Shown here: in pieces, positions 9,427 to 18,358 of the stretch
How positions within the stretch are numbered: the stretch's first letter is position 1
Layout: each line of letters starts with the position of its first letter
DNA from: Ruminococcus sp. AF41-9
GTDB taxonomy: Bacteria > Bacillota > Clostridia > Lachnospirales > Lachnospiraceae
Length of the DNA stretch: 42,599 nt
Assembly (NCBI RefSeq): GCF_003477525.1
Contig: NZ_QUDO01000031.1
Coordinates: 1 to 42,599 of the forward strand
Direction: 5' to 3'
Translations under genes and position numbers: made by a program
The notes under the pieces: generated by a model
What the model saw: the letters and a program-made list of their open reading frames with translations, nothing else
Database searches by the model: none
What the model was told of the DNA's origin: nothing

Positions 9427-9455
9427 TTGCAAAACGACAATTCTTCTGTTACAAT
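9427..9455 (+). promoter_or_regulatory. rpmB promoter
   Basis: TTGCAA (9427-9432) and TACAAT (9450-9455) with a 17-bp spacer, a near-consensus vegetative promoter about 85 bp before the rpmB ATG. Confidence 0.7.
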
Positions 9456-9538
9456 GTAATCTGTTGAACACAAGGTTACTGTTTTTTATGCAATGCACAC
9501 AAAAGGCAGTGACAAAAAAGCGTCAAGGAGGTGCTATC

Positions 9539-9727
9539 ATGGCTAAATGTGCAATCTGTGAAAAAGCTGCTCATTTCGGAAATAATGTAAGTCATTCACA
9601 TAGAAGATCCAATAAAATGTGGAAATCTAACGTAAAATCCGTTAAAATCAAAACTGCTGAAGGCGGAGCTAGAAAGACATATGTATGTACTTCTTGCTTA
9701 AGATCCGGTAAAGTAGAAAGAGCATAA
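9539..9727 (+). CDS. rpmB: 50S ribosomal protein L28
   Basis: A 62-residue L28 with zinc-finger-type cysteines: CAIC near the start and CTSC near the end. It also has the conserved NNVSHSHRRS motif and a basic core. Start at 9539 is fixed by AAGGAGG 8 bp upstream; a longer frame back to 9464 has no ribosome site. It is monocistronic, with its own promoter and terminator, and divergent from the asp23 gene. Confidence 0.97.
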   Translation: MAKCAICEKAAHFGNNVSHSHRRSNKMWKSNVKSVKIKTAEGGARKTYVCTSCLRSGKVERA

Positions 9728-9738
9728 TAACACCCTTG

Positions 9739-9769
9739 CCCCTGTTGTTTTACGCAGGGGTATTTTTTT
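9739..9769 (+). terminator. rpmB terminator
   Basis: CCCCTG (9739-9744) pairs with CAGGGG (9755-9760) followed by TATTTTTTT, a textbook intrinsic terminator 12 bp after the rpmB stop. Confidence 0.85.
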
Positions 9770-9855
9770 GTCTCAGAAATCATTCCATAATGTTTCTATA
9801 ATACAAAAAGAATGTTTCTATAACATAAAAAAGAGTTCTACAACACAAAAAAAAT

Positions 9856-9910
9856 AAGAAGTCTCCCGTAAAAATGATAAACATCCAGACGGAAAGACTT
9901 CTTCTTTTTT
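9856..9910. terminator. Bidirectional terminator
   Basis: AAGAAGTCT (9856-9864) pairs with AGACTTCTT (9895-9903); T-rich on the plus side (CTTTTTT) and A-rich before the left arm. It lies between convergent rpmB and the small membrane protein gene. Confidence 0.65.
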
Positions 9911-9985
9911 ATGTCTTGCTTTCTTATATCTTACTTTTTTTGCAATACTATACTCTTTCTTTCTGATCCTTATTTCCCTGTTTCT

Positions 9986-10123
9986 TCAGTGACAGAAAAG
10001 ATGGTAGCCCATAAGCAGGAAAACTCCGGCTGCAACTACCAATATCACGTTTTCTGCGATCAGTAATCCGATCACCATTCCCAGTCCTATAAAAAACAGC
10101 ATAAAGCCGATCAGCTTTTCCAC
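9986..10123 (-). CDS. Small two-helix membrane protein
   Basis: A 45-residue frame starting at GTG: EKLIGFMLFFIGLGMVIGLL, then a short polar turn (IAEN), then a second hydrophobic stretch (VILVVAAGVFLLMGYHLF) ending in CH. Two membrane segments are clear. The upstream in-frame stop and a purine-rich AAAGGCGGAAG 6 bp before the GTG support this start. It follows gerW by about 56 bp. I do not recognise the family. An overlapping 64-residue basic frame at 9948-10142 is less likely because it lacks protein-like composition. Confidence 0.55.
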   Translation of the reverse strand: MEKLIGFMLFFIGLGMVIGLLIAENVILVVAAGVFLLMGYHLFCH

Positions 10124-10179
10124 TTCGCTTCCGCCTTTTCATTGGTTTAATATAGTCTATGCAGGAACCAGAAAGGAAA

Positions 10180-10551
10180 CTACTGTTTTTCAGTTTCGAC
10201 TGTTTCGTCGCCTTCCTTTCCGGAAGTAAAACGGTCTACAAAATCCGGAACCATATCCAGAATCTTTGTCAGGCCATCCTGATTCTTGACATTGACCAGT
10301 TTCGTTGTGCCGTCCTGGATCACAAGCACTGCACACGGTGTCATTTTTCCGGCCATTCCACCGCCGCCGTTATCTTTCTTTTCCCCCGAAAAAGCACCGG
10401 CACCTACACCGAAAGATACATCGATCAGCGGAAGGATAATGGTATCGCCCACATGGATGGCATCACCCACTACTGTTTTCGCAGAGATAAAGCTGTCCAT
10501 TCCCTTGAATAATGAGTTTACGGTTTCCTTGAAATTATTTTCGTTTGCCAT
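10180..10551 (-). CDS. GerW/YtfJ family sporulation protein
   Basis: About 123 residues. The family core GDTIILPLIDVSFGVGAGA is present, followed by a Gly-rich loop (GGGGMAGK) and a C-terminal hydrophobic/acidic end. YtfJ/GerW proteins are spore-associated in Bacilli and Clostridia; the biochemical role is unclear. The start is the second ATG of ATG-ACT-ATG because AGGAGG then sits 8 bp upstream. It follows the DUF2953 gene by 2 bp. The DUF2953-GerW pairing suggests that this small operon is connected with sporulation and that the organism, or its ancestors, can form spores. Confidence 0.88.
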   Translation of the reverse strand: MANENNFKETVNSLFKGMDSFISAKTVVGDAIHVGDTIILPLIDVSFGVGAGAFSGEKKDNGGGGMAGKMTPCAVLVIQDGTTKLVNVKNQDGLTKILDMVPDFVDRFTSGKEGDETVETEKQ

Positions 10552-10553
10552 AG

Positions 10554-11662
10554 TCATGCCCTCCTGGTTTTCCAACGTTTGATAACGTATTTTATATTTT
10601 TGTCAAAATAGATGACAACTGCTGCTCTTACAAAAACAAATCCGTAGATTCTGCCTCTGACACTGATATTGCCTCTCAGATAGTTTTCTCCGTTAAATAA
10701 AGGAACAATCTCCACACAGTTTTTATGGAATGGAATAGTCATTCCCAGTACCGCAAGAACCGTTCCACTGACTGCTGGGTCCTCACTGGAAAAAATAATT
10801 TTTCCCTCTGTTCTGGTCGGAAAAATGTGTTTCAGCAAAAATTTCGCATGTTTCCATACAAGCGAGAGTGCTGCTTTTACTCTCGGATGTTCCAAAAATG
10901 TCTTCCACCAGTTCGCATTACTTCGGATTTTCTGTAATGTCTTGTGGAAATTTTTCAGTTTCTGCCGGATTCCCCTGATCTTATTCTGAACAGAAGCAGC
11001 CACTTTTTTTAACCGGGATTCTTTTGCATCTCCGGCAGACTGCCCTGTTTTTTCTGCGCTTTCTGCTCCTGTTCCGGTAATGTCCGGCATTTCTGAACAT
11101 GGTTTCTCTGATATCTTCTGCTGCTGTGTCATGCCAGCTTCAGCCATTTTCTCAAAACCGCCGTTTTCAGCATCCACAGTCTCTTTTCCATTATTCTCTG
11201 TGTGATTGTTTATGTTATTTTTTGCACTGCTTTCTGTATTGTTTTGTGAATCATCTGTGCTCTTATAAATTGTAGAACGATCATGCTCCGTTTTCGCTGT
11301 TTTTGCCGCTTTCGTTTTTTTTGCAGCTTTTGCTGTTTTTTCTTTCTTTCCTGCCTCTACTGCTTTGCTGCATTTTTTTCTCTGCGCTTTTCCAGAATCC
11401 GGCTTACCGGGATTCCAAACAGATAAAATGCAGTCTGCAGTTTCCCGTCTTTCCATTCTGCTTTCAGAGAAACACCGCGAAACAGCCAGCTTACACTTCC
11501 GCTCCCCCGAATCTCCTTCCAGCCGCTTTCCTCTTTCGCCACAAATGCCCGATACCTCACCGGACAGAATAAAAGAAGCAGAACAGCCAGAAGAATCAGT
11601 CCCAGAACGATTCCCAGCAGGATCAGTATGAATTTTAAGATCAGCCATAAAATATGTAGCAT
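10554..11662 (-). CDS. DUF2953 membrane protein, split by a frameshift
   Basis: The N-terminus has a strong membrane helix (FILILLGIVLGLILLAVLLL) followed by CPVRYR, typical of DUF2953 proteins. The C-terminal half has the conserved WKTFLEHPRVKAALSLVWKH region and the ISVRGRIYGFVFVRAA ending. A long Lys/Thr/Ser/Asn-rich linker lies between. N-terminus and remainder are in different frames: the first stops at 11357, the second is open from 11648. Adding one A to the A7 run at 11373-11379 joins them into 369 residues. Stop of the preceding gene and this start are 4 bp apart, and gerW follows after 2 bp. Function is unknown; the context is sporulation-like. Confidence 0.75.
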
Positions 11663-11666
11663 ATAC

Positions 11667-11978
11667 TCACCTGTTTTCTAGATATTCTGCCACCTGAAAG
11701 GTGCCGGTTTCTGTGTATATTTCCTCGATCAGGCTCCTTACCATTTCCAGAGCCTCGTCCTTTCCGTTTGCCATGCCTATGATCTTCGGACAGATTCCAT
11801 AAAAACTTTTCTGCAAAAGCATGGCTGCCGGAATGATATCCATAAGATTATCCGGATTGTCAGACAGGGTAAGAAGATAAATGTCATAGACAAATTTTCC
11901 GGCATCCAGTTTCTTTTTTATTTTTTCCGGTTTTTTTACAGTTTCTCCTGTCAGAAAATTCTTCTGCCACTTCAGCAT
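11667..11978 (-). CDS. Hypothetical 103-residue protein
   Basis: I do not recognise the family. The protein starts MLKWQKNFLTGETVKKPEK and is predicted mostly helical and soluble, with a conserved-looking middle (KFVYDIYLLTLSDNPDNL) and an acidic C-terminal helix. It is the first gene of a tight cluster with the DUF2953 and GerW genes (4-bp gap to the former). The purine-rich AGAGGGTG upstream supports the ATG at 11978. A role linked to its cluster partners is inferred only from position. Confidence 0.7.
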   Translation of the reverse strand: MLKWQKNFLTGETVKKPEKIKKKLDAGKFVYDIYLLTLSDNPDNLMDIIPAAMLLQKSFYGICPKIIGMANGKDEALEMVRSLIEEIYTETGTFQVAEYLENR

Positions 11979-12125
11979 CTCACACCCTCTTCCCTCTTAA
12001 CCTTTATCCTTTTGTTATCTCATCTCTTATTTTGTTTCTTTTCTCTTGTTTCTTTTATCTGCTTCTTTCACTTTTTCTCCTACTTTATTATAAGAAGTAT
12101 TTCCCGTTTTCTCATAATTTAAACC

Positions 12126-12155
12126 GGGCTGCGTAAAAACACAGCCCTGTTTTCG
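12126..12155 (-). terminator. Possible terminator after the Nudix gene
   Basis: GGGCTG (12126-12131) pairs with CAGCCC (12142-12147) just beyond the Nudix stop. The T tail is weak on the minus strand (GGTTTAAATT). Confidence 0.4.
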
Positions 12156-12620
12156 TTAATAATACTTATGCTGTTTTCCCCAGTTACTCCAGAGTCCGTT
12201 ACTTCTCATTTCCAGATACTCCTGATAGGCTTTCTCCACAATCTGTTTCTCATTGGAAAATCTCAGAAGATGGTAGATCTCGTGAAATTTGTAATAACCG
12301 GAATCCACAAAAAATTCCTCTCTTTGGGGCTTACTATGATAATTATCCGCAGTCATCAGGTACCAGTGAACCTCCTTGGTGACTACGTCGTCCGGAACGG
12401 TAAAGTTATACTGGCTCTTCCCGACATATTTTACAATAGTTGCCCGCACACCGGCTTCTTCCATCACTTCCCGCAAAGCGGTCTGCTCATGTGTTTCCCC
12501 GGCTTCTACTGTTCCTTTCGGTAATACCCAGCCTTCATAACGGTTCCTGTAAGATTTATACAGTGTAAGAATCTTACCTCGATGAATTACCACACCGCCA
12601 CAGCTCGTTGCTTCTATCAT
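12156..12620 (-). CDS. Nudix hydrolase
   Basis: About 154 residues. The Nudix box is intact: G at the start of GTVEAGE, then RE at ALREVMEEAGV, giving the metal-binding EE pair. The substrate, a nucleoside diphosphate linked to another moiety, cannot be told. The N-terminus MIEATSCGGVVIHRGKIL is typical. The start at 12620 has GGAGGG about 8 bp upstream; the longer frame to 12722 is discarded. The C-terminal extension (about 60 residues, ending GKQHKYY) is longer than in minimal MutT. It lies downstream of the PBP gene on the same strand. Confidence 0.9.
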   Translation of the reverse strand: MIEATSCGGVVIHRGKILTLYKSYRNRYEGWVLPKGTVEAGETHEQTALREVMEEAGVRATIVKYVGKSQYNFTVPDDVVTKEVHWYLMTADNYHSKPQREEFFVDSGYYKFHEIYHLLRFSNEKQIVEKAYQEYLEMRSNGLWSNWGKQHKYY

Positions 12621-12798
12621 CGTGCAATCCCTCCTGTTTTGCGTGTGTATTTTAAACTGAGTATAGTATACCCCTTTTTCGTTAAACCCGCAACCCAAAA
12701 ATCCCCTGTCGGTTGTTTTCACAGTTTGTTACTACAAATAGTAATGCAGCATTTTATTACTGTACACAACCATACAGGGGATTTTGCAAATTTAACAA

Positions 12799-12842
12799 TT
12801 CCGTCAGACAGAGAAAAACATCCGTTTCACTGCCTGACGGAA
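12799..12842 (-). terminator. Possible terminator after the PBP gene
   Basis: TTCCGTCAG (12799-12807) pairs with CTGACGGAA (12834-12842); the minus-strand tail TTGTTAAATTT is only moderately T-rich. Confidence 0.45.
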
Positions 12843-12879
12843 CAAGTCAAGCGGATATTCACAATCAATCTGACTGCTG

Positions 12880-14423
12880 TCAGTCAAAATAATATGCGTC
12901 AAAAATACTTCCCGCGATCGGCACTGCCGCCTCGCTTCCGGTTCCACCATTCTCTACAATGATCGCAACGACAAGATCCGGGTTATCCACATTGGAGTAT
13001 CCGATAAACCAGGAATGGCTGGAGCCATTCTCATCGAACTCTGCGGAGCCTGTCTTACCGGCCACGGTATATCCTCTTCCGTTCAGTGCAGAAGCCGTTC
13101 CATTCTCTACTACGCCCTTCATCAGTTTCCCGAGAAGGTCTGCCTCACTTGTGCTCATAAGGCGTTTATAGCTCTCCGGATCCGTGGTCTTTACTGTATC
13201 TCCGTCTGTACTTACGATGGAATCAATGAGATACGGCTTCATCAGTTCCCCGCCATTTGCGATGGCACTTGTGATCAGAGCCATATGCATCGGTGACACC
13301 AGAGTATTTCCCTGTCCGATAGCTGTCTGCATGATCTCCGCCACAGAAGATTTACTGTTTAATGTAAAAGTACTCTTCTTATAAGAGGTCAGAGGCAGGC
13401 TCTTATTAAACAGAAGGTCCTCCGCTGTCTCTTTCAGAGAACCACCGCCCAGCATGGTTCCAATCTCCGCAAACGCACTGTTACACGAATTTGCAAATGC
13501 GCTATAAAAATCTTCCTGACCATGAACGGTTCCGCCATAGCAGGTGATCGTATGATCTTCTTTCGTAATGCTTCCCTCACAAAGATAAGAGAACCCTTCC
13601 AGTGTTCCATTCGTCCTGAAATAATCCAGAGCTGTCACAACCTTAAATGTAGAACCAGGAGGATACGCACCATTGGTCGCACGGTTTAAAAGGCTGCTGT
13701 TACTGGAATCATTGATCAGCGTTTCCCAGTTCTCCGCGATCGTATTCGGGTCAAAATCCGGCTTGCTTACTTCCACCAGAATCTTTCCTGTAGACGGCTC
13801 AATCGCAACTACTGCTCCCCTTCGGTCACCCAGTGCATTATAAGCGGTGGCCTGAAGGTCTGCGTTTAATGTCGTCACCACAGTATCACCCGTATTCTTC
13901 TGATTTTTAAATTCATTTTTCATCTGATTCAGGAAAAATTCATGGGAAGTCAGAAGCTGGAAATTTGCCTCTGATTCCAGACCGCTTTTTCCATTGGTAT
14001 CATATCCGACTACATGGGCAAATATATTGGCGTACGGATAGGTACGTTCCTCTGTCCCGTCTTCATAAACATTTGTCTGCGCCAGCACTTCCCCGTCAGC
14101 AGACATGATCTTTCCTCTCACAACCCTGTCAGAGAAGGTATCCTGTCTGGTATTATAAGGCTGTTGATAAAATCCTCACTCTTTACAGCATTAAAATAGA
14201 TCAGATACCCGATCATACTGACAAAGATCAGTACGAAAAAGCAGGATACAAATGTATATTCCAGATTTCTTGGTTTTCTGTTCTGAATTTTCCCGGATTT
14301 CTTCACATTTCCGGAATCCTTCCTGTTTCTGGAATTTCTAGAATTCCTGGAAATCTCCTGAGCCTTGCGCTTCTGAAGCTCTTTTAACTCTTTGCGCTGC
14401 TTCCTTTCTTCGATATCTCTCAA
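12880..14423 (-). CDS. Penicillin-binding transpeptidase, split by a frameshift
   Basis: Class B-type transpeptidase that cross-links peptidoglycan. The N-terminal part is a charged cytoplasmic tail and one membrane anchor (VSCFFVLIFVSMIGYLIYF). The catalytic part has STFK (active-site Ser), SCN and KTGS motifs in order. The two parts are in different frames: the first stops at 14118, and the second shows homology upstream of its first start (YNTRQDTFSDRVVRGK). One extra base at the GG at 14159-14160 restores 514 residues, with the restored stretch reading NSPYNTRQD. Its N-terminus overlaps the FtsW/RodA gene by 86 bp and probably starts at a TTG at 14423. It pairs with that gene as an SEDS-PBP couple. 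Confidence 0.85.
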
Positions 14424-15720
14424 TTTCTTCGTCCTCGTCTTCTCTCAAAATATACAGGCCCTGAATGATCGCCAGCATTAATACGGTACTTGCCACTGAA
14501 CTTCCTCCATAACTTACCAGAGGAAGGGTAACACCTGTCATTGGTATGAATTTCGTTGCTCCGCCTATGGTCAGAAATACCTGGAAGGCATATTCCGTAC
14601 CAAGTCCCAGAGCGATCAGTTTATAGAACGGTTTCTTGATCTTCAGTGCAATATTGACGATCATCAGAAAAAAGTTCATGCATACCAGGATCAGGCAGAC
14701 TGCAAAAATACCACCCAGTTCCTCACAGATCGCACTGAAAATAAAGTCATTCTTTACAACCGGAATCTTCTCCGGCGATCCTTGGCAAAGTCCCATTCCA
14801 AACCATCCGCCGGTTCCGATGGCAAACAAAGACTGTACGATCTGATAACCTTCATTCTGATAAACAGCCATCGGATCTTTCCATGCACTGACCCTCTGTC
14901 TGACATGTCCAAACAGATGATACGCCACCACAGAACCCAAAGCTCCGGCTCCCAGTCCAAGTCCGAGATATCCCACATTTCTGGTTGCCACATAGACCAT
15001 TACCAGATATGCTGCAAAAAAGATCACCGCACTTCCAAGGTCTCTGGACAGGACCAGAATTCCTACATGAATACCAGCCACAACCGTTGCCTGTACAACT
15101 GTCTTAAAGTCTGCACCGTTTCGCAGCAGCGCAGCCATAAAGAACACAAAGGTAATCTTGATCGCCTCAGAAGGCTGAATCCCCAGCAGGGACAGCTTCG
15201 CACCATAACTGGTACTTGCCAGCACCAGAACCGCAGCCAGCAGGACAATACCAATTCCTGCATATACCCAGGTAAGATCTTTCAAAAATTTCATCTTCCG
15301 GATCAGAACCGGAACAACCAGTGCCACCACATTCACACCGGCGACGATCACAAGCTGTCTTGTGGCTGTGGATACATCCAGTCTGCACAACATGATAAAT
15401 CCCACGCTCAACAGCATACACATATTGTTCAGCAGCAAAATCGATGCCTTTTTATATAACAGCCTGTACAAAATCTGGATTCCTGCAAAAAACGCCATCA
15501 TTTCTATATAGAATATGACAACCTGAAATTTGTCTGTTTTCAGGTAGATGACCAGAAACGCAGTAAAATCCATAAAGAAAATCAACATCAGCTGCTGCCG
15601 CAGTGATTCATTTCTTTCCTCCTCACTCTGCTGTTTCACCATATAGAAACAGTGAAAAGTATAAATTACCATCAGGGTAAGGATCACATATTTGGATAAT
15701 TCTACAATTACATTAATCAT
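14338..15720 (-). CDS. FtsW/RodA/SpoVE family SEDS protein
   Basis: Multi-pass membrane glycosyltransferase of the SEDS family that polymerises lipid II. It has about ten hydrophobic segments, and the family motifs SRDLGSAVIFF and GGSSVASTVLM near the end. Length 460 residues. Its ATG (15720) lies 6 bp downstream of the U32 gene's stop at 15726, so the two may be co-transcribed. The C-terminal charged tail overlaps the start of the transpeptidase gene. The partner transpeptidase immediately downstream suggests a SEDS-bPBP synthase. Whether it serves division, elongation or spore cortex cannot be settled from sequence. Confidence 0.92.
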   Translation of the reverse strand: MINVIVELSKYVILTLMVIYTFHCFYMVKQQSEEERNESLRQQLMLIFFMDFTAFLVIYLKTDKFQVVIFYIEMMAFFAGIQILYRLLYKKASILLLNNMCMLLSVGFIMLCRLDVSTATRQLVIVAGVNVVALVVPVLIRKMKFLKDLTWVYAGIGIVLLAAVLVLASTSYGAKLSLLGIQPSEAIKITFVFFMAALLRNGADFKTVVQATVVAGIHVGILVLSRDLGSAVIFFAAYLVMVYVATRNVGYLGLGLGAGALGSVVAYHLFGHVRQRVSAWKDPMAVYQNEGYQIVQSLFAIGTGGWFGMGLCQGSPEKIPVVKNDFIFSAICEELGGIFAVCLILVCMNFFLMIVNIALKIKKPFYKLIALGLGTEYAFQVFLTIGGATKFIPMTGVTLPLVSYGGSSVASTVLMLAIIQGLYILREDEDEEIERYRRKEAAQRVKRASEAQGSGDFQEF

Positions 15721-15725
15721 ATGCC

Positions 15726-18143
15726 TTACTCGGCTCCTCTTTTAAAATGTCCCCTGGTGTAGTCCCGCTTCGGAGGATTCTGTCCATCTTCGTAGACGCT
15801 CTTAAATTCTTCAAAGATTTTCACTGCCTCCTCTGGCTTCTCGATCGTGAACGCCAGCCTGAGTCCGGACAGCCCAAGGTTTTCTGTCTGAACCCGTTCT
15901 TTCAGCAATCCATACGGAATACTGTTGTAAATGATATTATAGCAGGGCATCTGTGGGTCTGTATTTTCCATTTTCCACGGATTGCAGACGCATACCGCCG
16001 GAAAACGCTTGTCATAGCGGTCCTTCAGTGCCACCCATTCTTCTTTATGATTGCACCCGTAGACGTTTTTACGCACACACTGCGCTGAGATCATAAGCGG
16101 AAGATATCCATAGATCAGCATTTCACTGTCGCGGTTATCCCTGTGACGGATTTCTCCCTCGTTCAGCTCCAGTGGAACGGTATTTCCTGACACCTTCTGC
16201 TCCCTCCAGAATGCAACAGCCTTATCATTCCAGGTATACATACTGTGGTCCATCACACATCTATCTGCCAGTCCAGCCTCCCGAAGCACGGCAAAAGATT
16301 CCAGATTCCTTACCAGAAAACCTTTCATTCCTCTGCCCAGCCACTCTCTGGCTGTAGAAAGAAATTTCTCCGGCATCTCTCCCCGCATAATATGAGGAAG
16401 TGACAGATACATCTCCACTCCTCTGTCCAGTCCCCCCTCCAGACAGGCTTCCATGGCATCAAACGGAAGATACATCCTTTTGATTCCCTCTCTTTTATAT
16501 AACGAAAGAGCTGTCTGTTTGTCTTCACAGGAAACGGAAAATGGCAGATTTTTTCGTGATCCGTAGTCTGAAGCATGAGGTTTCAAAGCACGTTTCGCTT
16601 CACTTTCCGCCGTTTTCTCTGCTGCTTCCTTTTCTTTTATCTTCTTTTCTTCGGCTCTCTTTTCTTTTGCTTCTTCTCTCCTGTAAGGTTTCAGGATTTC
16701 TTCTTCCAGTGCTTCTAGTGCCTGTCGGCGCACTTCATTCAGGGTTTTCATCGGAATAAAGATACTCTCATCCATCTGTATTTCCAGTGATTCCCATTCA
16801 TAATCTGTATTTCCCAGCTTCTCCATCTGTGTGCGGACACGTTCCTGTGTAAGAGGCTGATTCTGTGCAAACTGCACTTCTCCCACAGACGCTGATGCAT
16901 GGACGCCTCTGCACGATACATCCAGTATAGCAGGACTGCCCGGAAAAAGAATTAAGATTCCCTGAATTTTTTCTTTTTTCTTTCTTAACACAGGAGTCAC
17001 ATCCCCTGTTTTCTTCTCATTGGAAAAAGCCATCATGGAAGGGCCGTTCTGCATCTGATAGTATCCGTTGCAGGAACCTCCCCTGTTAAAAAGGTCCAGC
17101 AGATATCTCTTATCTGCTTCTTCTACCCGGTAATTCTCCTCACCTTTTTCAAAAAGAAGATCCAGATACTTCCGGTAAACAGAAGTCACACCTGCCGTAT
17201 ATCCCGGCTGTTTCATTCGTCCTTCAATTTTCAAAGAAGTCACACCTGCATTCAGGATCTCCGGAAGAATCTCGATCGTGGAAATATCTTTCAGACTCAG
17301 TGGACATACTTCTGCAATCTGGCTGTCTGATCCTGTCCCCTTCCGATTTCTGTCTGCTCTCTGTTTTCCATTTCCATATCTTTCATTCTCTGTCTTCTGA
17401 CTGCCTCTTCTTCGATTTCCTGCTGCCCGGTTTTCGTCTTTTCTGCCTTCTTTTTTTCTGCCCGCAACTTTATTATCTGTATTTTCTTTTCTTTCATCAA
17501 TATCTGCTGTTTCTATTCCGCATAATGCAGTCTTATAAGGCAGACGGCAAGGCTGTGCACAGCGCCCCCTGTTTCCGCTTCTGCCACCAAGAATACTGCT
17601 CATCAGACACTGACCGGAATAGCTGTAACACAGAGCACCATGGACAAAAGACTCAATCTCTATAGGGCTTGTCTCATGCATCCGTCGGATTTCCTCCAGA
17701 GACAGCTCTCTGGCAGTTACCACGCGGGAGGCTCCCTGTTCTTCCAGAAATTTCATCCCTGCCGGACCAGTCACTGTCATCTGCGTACTCGCATGCAGAT
17801 GCATTCCCGGAAACAGTTCCCGGATTGCCGCGAACACGCCCATGTCCTGCACGATCACCGCATCCAGTCCTTCTTTATAATACGGCAGCAGATAATCATA
17901 AAGCTGCTCCGTCAGTTCTCTGTTTTTGAGAAGTGTATTCACGGTAAGATATAACTTTTTCCCATGAAGATGGGCAGTATCAATCGCCCTCAGGAGTTCT
18001 TCCTCACCGAAATTCTTCGCATATGCTCTCGCTCCAAATGCCGCACCGCCCACATAAACCGCATCGGCACCGGCTCCAATGGCAGCCTCAAATCCCTCAT
18101 AGGAACCCGCTGGTGCCAGAAGTTCTATCTCTTCCCTTTTCAA
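15726..18143 (-). CDS. U32 family peptidase-like protein (RlhA-like) with inserts
   Basis: Member of peptidase family U32 with a C-terminal DUF3656-like part. Characterised bacterial homologues (RlhA, TrhP) act in RNA hydroxylation, so an RNA-modification role is more likely than proteolysis. The conserved U32 core is present: ELLAPAGSYEGFEAAI at the start, FVHGALCYSYSGQC at about 166-179, and RGRCAQPCR at 193-200. A hydrophilic insert fills about residues 214-277, between the U32 core and the conserved PLSLKDI segment. A second Lys/Glu-rich stretch lies near the middle. 805 residues is long for the family. The start overlaps no neighbour. Confidence 0.85.
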   Translation of the reverse strand: MKREEIELLAPAGSYEGFEAAIGAGADAVYVGGAAFGARAYAKNFGEEELLRAIDTAHLHGKKLYLTVNTLLKNRELTEQLYDYLLPYYKEGLDAVIVQDMGVFAAIRELFPGMHLHASTQMTVTGPAGMKFLEEQGASRVVTARELSLEEIRRMHETSPIEIESFVHGALCYSYSGQCLMSSILGGRSGNRGRCAQPCRLPYKTALCGIETADIDERKENTDNKVAGRKKEGRKDENRAAGNRRRGSQKTENERYGNGKQRADRNRKGTGSDSQIAEVCPLSLKDISTIEILPEILNAGVTSLKIEGRMKQPGYTAGVTSVYRKYLDLLFEKGEENYRVEEADKRYLLDLFNRGGSCNGYYQMQNGPSMMAFSNEKKTGDVTPVLRKKKEKIQGILILFPGSPAILDVSCRGVHASASVGEVQFAQNQPLTQERVRTQMEKLGNTDYEWESLEIQMDESIFIPMKTLNEVRRQALEALEEEILKPYRREEAKEKRAEEKKIKEKEAAEKTAESEAKRALKPHASDYGSRKNLPFSVSCEDKQTALSLYKREGIKRMYLPFDAMEACLEGGLDRGVEMYLSLPHIMRGEMPEKFLSTAREWLGRGMKGFLVRNLESFAVLREAGLADRCVMDHSMYTWNDKAVAFWREQKVSGNTVPLELNEGEIRHRDNRDSEMLIYGYLPLMISAQCVRKNVYGCNHKEEWVALKDRYDKRFPAVCVCNPWKMENTDPQMPCYNIIYNSIPYGLLKERVQTENLGLSGLRLAFTIEKPEEAVKIFEEFKSVYEDGQNPPKRDYTRGHFKRGAE

Positions 18144-18208
18144 CTTACAACCTCATTTCTTTATATAATTCTTTATATAACCCTGTATTCTTGCTTCCTG
18201 TTTAAACG

Positions 18209-18283
18209 TTCTTTGTCTGTATGTTCTTTGTCTGTACTTTCTTTGTCTGTACTTTCTTTGTCTGTACTTTCTTTGTCTGTACT
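18209..18283. repeat. Five tandem 15-bp repeats
   Basis: Five consecutive 15-base units TTCTTTGTCTGTACT (the first has ATG in place of ACT) at 18209, 18224, 18239, 18254 and 18269. The array lies between the zapA stop and the U32 start, in what must be the U32 leader region. Units are identical in the last four copies, which suggests recent slippage. Confidence 0.9.
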
Positions 18284-18358
18284 TTCTTCACCGTTTTCTC
18301 TTTTCAGATTTCTCTTCAAAATTGTAAAGGGGAAATCACCGAAGTAATCCCCCCTCCT

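Noticed and set aside
9948..10142. 64-residue basic protein
   Set aside because: The overlapping GTG-started frame gives a much more protein-like two-helix membrane peptide.
12880..14423. Two separate genes for the transpeptidase region
   Set aside because: The membrane anchor and catalytic domain belong to one family protein and homology continues through the shift.
18209..18283. Possible CRISPR array
   Set aside because: Units are contiguous with no spacers and no cas genes lie nearby.
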